Position numbers and translations under genes: made by a program
Part shown: piece by piece, positions 14,149 through 16,332 of the stretch
Numbering within the stretch: the stretch's first letter is position 1
Layout: each line of letters opens with the position of its first letter
Source: an uncultured Lysobacteraceae bacterium
Lineage (GTDB): Bacteria > Pseudomonadota > Gammaproteobacteria > Xanthomonadales > Xanthomonadaceae
DNA length: 16,332 nt
Reading direction: 5' to 3'
NCBI GenBank assembly: GCA_946480825.1
Contig: CAMLLG010000078.1
Span: 1-16,332 of the forward strand
The notes under the pieces: model-generated
What the model saw: only the letters and a program-made list of their open reading frames with translations
Database searches by the model: none
Told to the model about the DNA's origin: nothing

Positions 14149-14206
14149 GCCGCGCCCACCCGCAGGCGACACGCGGTCGCGTTCGTCGGCGCCTTCAATC
14201 AAGGAC

Positions 14207-14235
14207 TTGGCAAACCTTTCGAATCCGGGGACACT
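14207..14235 (+). promoter_or_regulatory. Candidate promoter for the lytic transglycosylase gene
   Basis: TTGGCA (14207-14212, five of six -35 bases) and GACACT (14230-14235, three of six) are 17 bp apart. Transcription would begin near 14242, one or two bases before the ATG at 14244. No Shine-Dalgarno lies at the right distance, so a leaderless message is possible. Confidence 0.35.
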
Positions 14236-14243
14236 CCCTCGCC

Positions 14244-15224
14244 ATGACCCGGGGCCCCGTCATTCTTTCGATCGGCATGCTGTTGGCGGCGACGCTGGCG
14301 GCGCCCGCGGCCCGTGCCGGCACGGTCTATCGCTGCGAGAGCCCGGACGGCAGCCGCACCTACGCCAGCAAGCGGGTGAAGGGCGCCCAGTGCGTCGTCG
14401 TCAGCAGCTATACCCCGTCGACGGCGGCCTCGCGCGGCGCACCGTCGACCGCGAGCACCGCCCGCGCCGTCAGCGCGCCTCCCGCCGCCGCTCCGCCCGC
14501 ATCCGCGATGCCCGCGCCCGTGCCGACCATGGGGCATGCCATGGGCGCCGTGTCGACGCCGGCCGCCGGCATCGCCGGCTCGCCGGTCGCGTCGCAACCC
14601 ATCGCCGCGCCACCCGCACCGGCACGTCAGGGCACGACCCGACGCGTACAGGGGCAGGTCTATTCCTACATCAAGGACGGCGTGCGCCACTACACCAGCA
14701 AACCGCCGCGCGGCGTGGCCGGCGCCACCGCGGTGCGTTCGATCCGCTACAGCTTCCTCGAAACCTGCTACGCCTGCGCCCCGCTGCCGGGCGTGAACTT
14801 CGGCACCCTGCGCCTCAACACCGACGCCTACGCGACCGAAATCCGGGCTGCCGTCGCCCAGCACGGGGTGGACGAAGCGATCGTGCGCGCCATCATCCAC
14901 GCCGAGTCCTCGTTCAATCCCAATGCGCGCTCGCGGGTCGGGGCGGAAGGGCTGATGCAGTTGATGCCGCCGACCGCGCGCCGTTTCGGGGTGAGCAATT
15001 CCTACGATCCCGCGCAGAACATCCGCGGTGGCGTGCAATACCTGGCCTGGCTGCTCAAGCGCTACAACGGCGACCTGACCCTGGCCGCCGCCGGTTACAA
15101 CGCCGGCGAGGGCGCGGTCGACCGCTACAAGGGCGTTCCGCCCTACAGCGAAACCCAGCGCTACGTCGAACGCGTCCGCCAGTTGGCCGAGCGTTACCGC
15201 GGCGTGCTTGTGGGCCCGGGCTGA
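14244..15224 (+). CDS. Secreted lytic transglycosylase (SLT domain) with two DUF4124-like modules
   Basis: A 326-residue exported murein hydrolase. A signal peptide covers about 1-25 (cleavage near AARA|GT). A first DUF4124-like segment ([16 protein letters not shown], 28-43) is followed by an Ala/Pro/Ser-rich linker (about 57-130). A second similar segment ([17 protein letters not shown], 139-155) and a CYAC pair (Cys175, Cys178) come next. The C-terminal SLT domain (about 195-315) has the catalytic Glu221 in [14 protein letters not shown], the [15 protein letters not shown] motif, and [11 protein letters not shown]. Such enzymes cleave the MurNAc-GlcNAc bond and leave 1,6-anhydro ends. There is no lipobox, so it is probably periplasmic and soluble. 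The ATG at 14244 gives a full signal peptide; Met12 would truncate it. The gene is monocistronic and divergent from miaB. Confidence 0.92.
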   Translation: MTRGPVILSIGMLLAATLAAPAARAGTVYRCESPDGSRTYASKRVKGAQCVVVSSYTPSTAASRGAPSTASTARAVSAPPAAAPPASAMPAPVPTMGHAMGAVSTPAAGIAGSPVASQPIAAPPAPARQGTTRRVQGQVYSYIKDGVRHYTSKPPRGVAGATAVRSIRYSFLETCYACAPLPGVNFGTLRLNTDAYATEIRAAVAQHGVDEAIVRAIIHAESSFNPNARSRVGAEGLMQLMPPTARRFGVSNSYDPAQNIRGGVQYLAWLLKRYNGDLTLAAAGYNAGEGAVDRYKGVPPYSETQRYVERVRQLAERYRGVLVGPG

Positions 15225-15338
15225 ACCCGCGATCCCGGCGCCGCCCGTCCGGTCCCGTCCCACCCGCTCGCGGGCCGCCTTTCCGGGCATTTATCCGCCC
15301 GCACCGCCCGCTTCGCGGGGTCTCGCGCAAGGCAAACA

Positions 15339-15368
15339 TTGTCGGCCGATTCAGCGTTCCGTTACACT
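15339..15368 (+). promoter_or_regulatory. Candidate promoter for petAB
   Basis: TTGTCG (15339-15344) and TACACT (15363-15368) are 18 bp apart and match four of six bases each. The predicted start near 15375 gives a leader of about 70 bases. The rest of the 222-bp gap between 15225 and 15446 holds only short GC hairpins such as CCCGC-TTC-GCGGG without a U-run, so a terminator for the upstream gene is not convincing. Confidence 0.45.
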
Positions 15369-15446
15369 TCGTCGTCTTTGCCGGCCGGCTTCGGAAACGA
15401 GGCGGGCCCGCAACCCAAGTATCCCAATGCTTTTGCGGAGTGCCGG

Positions 15447-16088
15447 ATGGCAACAAAAGTCGTAGGCGGGCCGGATCACCAGCACGGTGACGGCGCGCAA
15501 CCGGTTGACGAGGGTCGTCGCCGCTTCCTGACCGCCTCCACCGCCGTGGTGGGTGCCGTCGGCGTCGCCGGAGCCTCGGTCCCCTTCATCAAGTCCTGGT
15601 TTCCGAGCGCCCGCGCGAAACTCGCCGGCGCTCCGGTGATCGCGGACATCAGCGGGCTGCAGGAAGGCCAGCGCCTGATCTTCGAATGGCGCGGACAGCC
15701 GATCTGGATCGTCAAGCGCTCCAAGGCGGTGCTCGACGCGCTGCCCTCGCTGGACGGCGAGTTGCGCGATCCCAACTCCGAGAATGCCGATCAGCAGCCG
15801 TCCTACATCAAGGGCGAGCTGCGCTCGATCAAGCCCGACATCTCGGTGCTGGTCGGTCTGTGCACGCATCTGGGCTGCTCGCCCGAGATGAAGGCCGAAA
15901 TCCGGCCCGAGCCGTTCGACCCGGCATGGAAGGGCGGTTACTTCTGCCCCTGCCACAAGTCGAAGTTCGACATGGCCGGCCGCGTCTACCAGGGCGTTCC
16001 CGCGCCGACCAACCTGCCGGTGCCGCCGCACCATTTCGCCGACGACAACACGATCGTGATCGGCGTCGATCCGGAAGGGAGCGCGTAA
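15447..16088 (+). CDS. petA: Ubiquinol-cytochrome c reductase Rieske iron-sulfur subunit
   Basis: A 213-residue Rieske protein of the cytochrome bc1 complex. It carries electrons from ubiquinol at the Qo site to cytochrome c1. A twin-arginine signal (GRRRFLTAS, 23-31) leads into the single membrane anchor (about 31-50), the usual Tat-inserted topology. The [2Fe-2S] ligands are in CTHLGC (Cys139, His141) and CPCHKS (Cys167, His170), and Cys144 with Cys169 form the stabilising disulfide. The length is normal for the proteobacterial type. I chose the ATG at 15447, preceded by GGAG six bases upstream; an in-frame TTG at 15339 lies in the promoter and is rejected. petB follows after three bases. 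Confidence 0.97.
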   Translation: MATKVVGGPDHQHGDGAQPVDEGRRRFLTASTAVVGAVGVAGASVPFIKSWFPSARAKLAGAPVIADISGLQEGQRLIFEWRGQPIWIVKRSKAVLDALPSLDGELRDPNSENADQQPSYIKGELRSIKPDISVLVGLCTHLGCSPEMKAEIRPEPFDPAWKGGYFCPCHKSKFDMAGRVYQGVPAPTNLPVPPHHFADDNTIVIGVDPEGSA

Positions 16089-16091
16089 GCC

Positions 16092-16332
16092 ATGGCGAAC
16101 ATACTCACGCGTACCGCCGACAACGTGATGGACTGGTTCAACTACCGGGCGCCGGCATTCATGCCGTTCTACCGGAAGCACATGACCGAGTACTACGCGC
16201 CGAAGAATTTCAATCTCTGGTACATCTTCGGCATCCTGGCCACGGTGGTCCTGGCCAACCAGATCGTCACCGGCATTTTCCTGACGATGCACTTCAAGCC
16301 GAGCGCGGCGGAAGCCTTCGCCTCGGTCGAAT
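16092..16332 (+). CDS. petB: Cytochrome b of the bc1 complex (5' part; runs off the right edge)
   Basis: The first 80 codons of the membrane cytochrome b subunit, which carries haems bL and bH and both quinone sites. The visible region has the amphipathic N-terminal helix and the start of helix A (LWYIFGILATVVLANQIVTGIFLTMHF), ending at PSAAEAFASVE; this is the expected N-terminus. The haem-ligand histidines lie beyond the window. An AAGGGAG sequence inside the end of petA, about 11 bases upstream, is the likely ribosome site. The gene starts three bases after petA, so the two are co-transcribed. Confidence 0.96.
   Translation, partial: MANILTRTADNVMDWFNYRAPAFMPFYRKHMTEYYAPKNFNLWYIFGILATVVLANQIVTGIFLTMHFKPSAAEAFASVE

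Noticed and set aside
15225..15330. Rho-independent terminators after the lytic transglycosylase gene
   Set aside because: Several short GC hairpins occur (for example CCCGC-TTC-GCGGG) but none is followed by a T-run.
15339..15446. An N-terminal extension of PetA starting at a TTG (15339)
   Set aside because: It overlaps the candidate promoter, and the ATG at 15447 has a good Shine-Dalgarno and places the Tat motif at the usual distance. A faint SGFGNE-like resemblance to homogentisate dioxygenase in the extension (PAGFGNEA) is chance.

Overview
The window reads as chromosomal DNA of a GC-rich gammaproteobacterium, most likely of the Xanthomonadaceae/Lysobacteraceae (Xanthomonas, Lysobacter, Luteimonas group). 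This placement rests on remembered protein similarity: a MetX-family protein with the NSLGSCKGSTGPAS signature of the Xanthomonas serine/homoserine O-succinyltransferases, YbdL- and YafV-like enzymes, and a proteobacterial bc1 operon. No database search was run. Most of the window is housekeeping DNA. No rRNA, tRNA, CRISPR array, transposase, phage gene or toxin/defence system is visible.

Left part (1-9267, minus strand). Transcription runs right to left: DUF3293-like gene, then the complete System I cytochrome c maturation set ccmA-B-C-D-E-F-G-H-I, then a membrane-anchored endonuclease/exonuclease/phosphatase (EEP) family gene, then the 5' part of metX. The genes move haem across the membrane (CcmABCD), carry it on CcmE, reduce the apocytochrome (CcmG, CcmH) and ligate haem (CcmF, CcmH, CcmI). 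Nearly all junctions are ATGA or TGATG overlaps. There are two exceptions. A 5-bp gap separates ccmE and ccmF, and a disturbed 159-bp spacer separates ccmB and ccmC.

Middle (9268-12675). A divergent region leads to a plus-strand pair: a YbdL-type methionine/glutamine aminotransferase and a YafV-type omega-amidase. This pair is expected to return the keto acid of methionine to methionine and dispose of the resulting 2-oxoglutaramate. A convergent FAD-dependent oxidoreductase of the geranylgeranyl-reductase type follows on the minus strand.

Right part (12676-16332). miaB (tRNA methylthiotransferase) lies on the minus strand. It is divergent from a secreted SLT-type lytic transglycosylase with two DUF4124-like modules. 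After a promoter-bearing gap come petA (Rieske protein) and the first 80 codons of petB (cytochrome b). The bc1 complex contains cytochrome c1, a client of the Ccm machinery on the left.

The least ordinary features are small DNA elements in the ccm operon. An 89-bp palindromic repeat lies inside the ccmF reading frame and supplies about 30 C-terminal residues. The ccmB-ccmC spacer holds an FNR-like palindrome, a 20-bp similarity to that repeat, four tandem 8-bp units, and a 14-bp duplication of the ccmC start. Together these create two tiny upstream ORFs chained to ccmC by ATGA overlaps. No wholly new multi-gene system was found.
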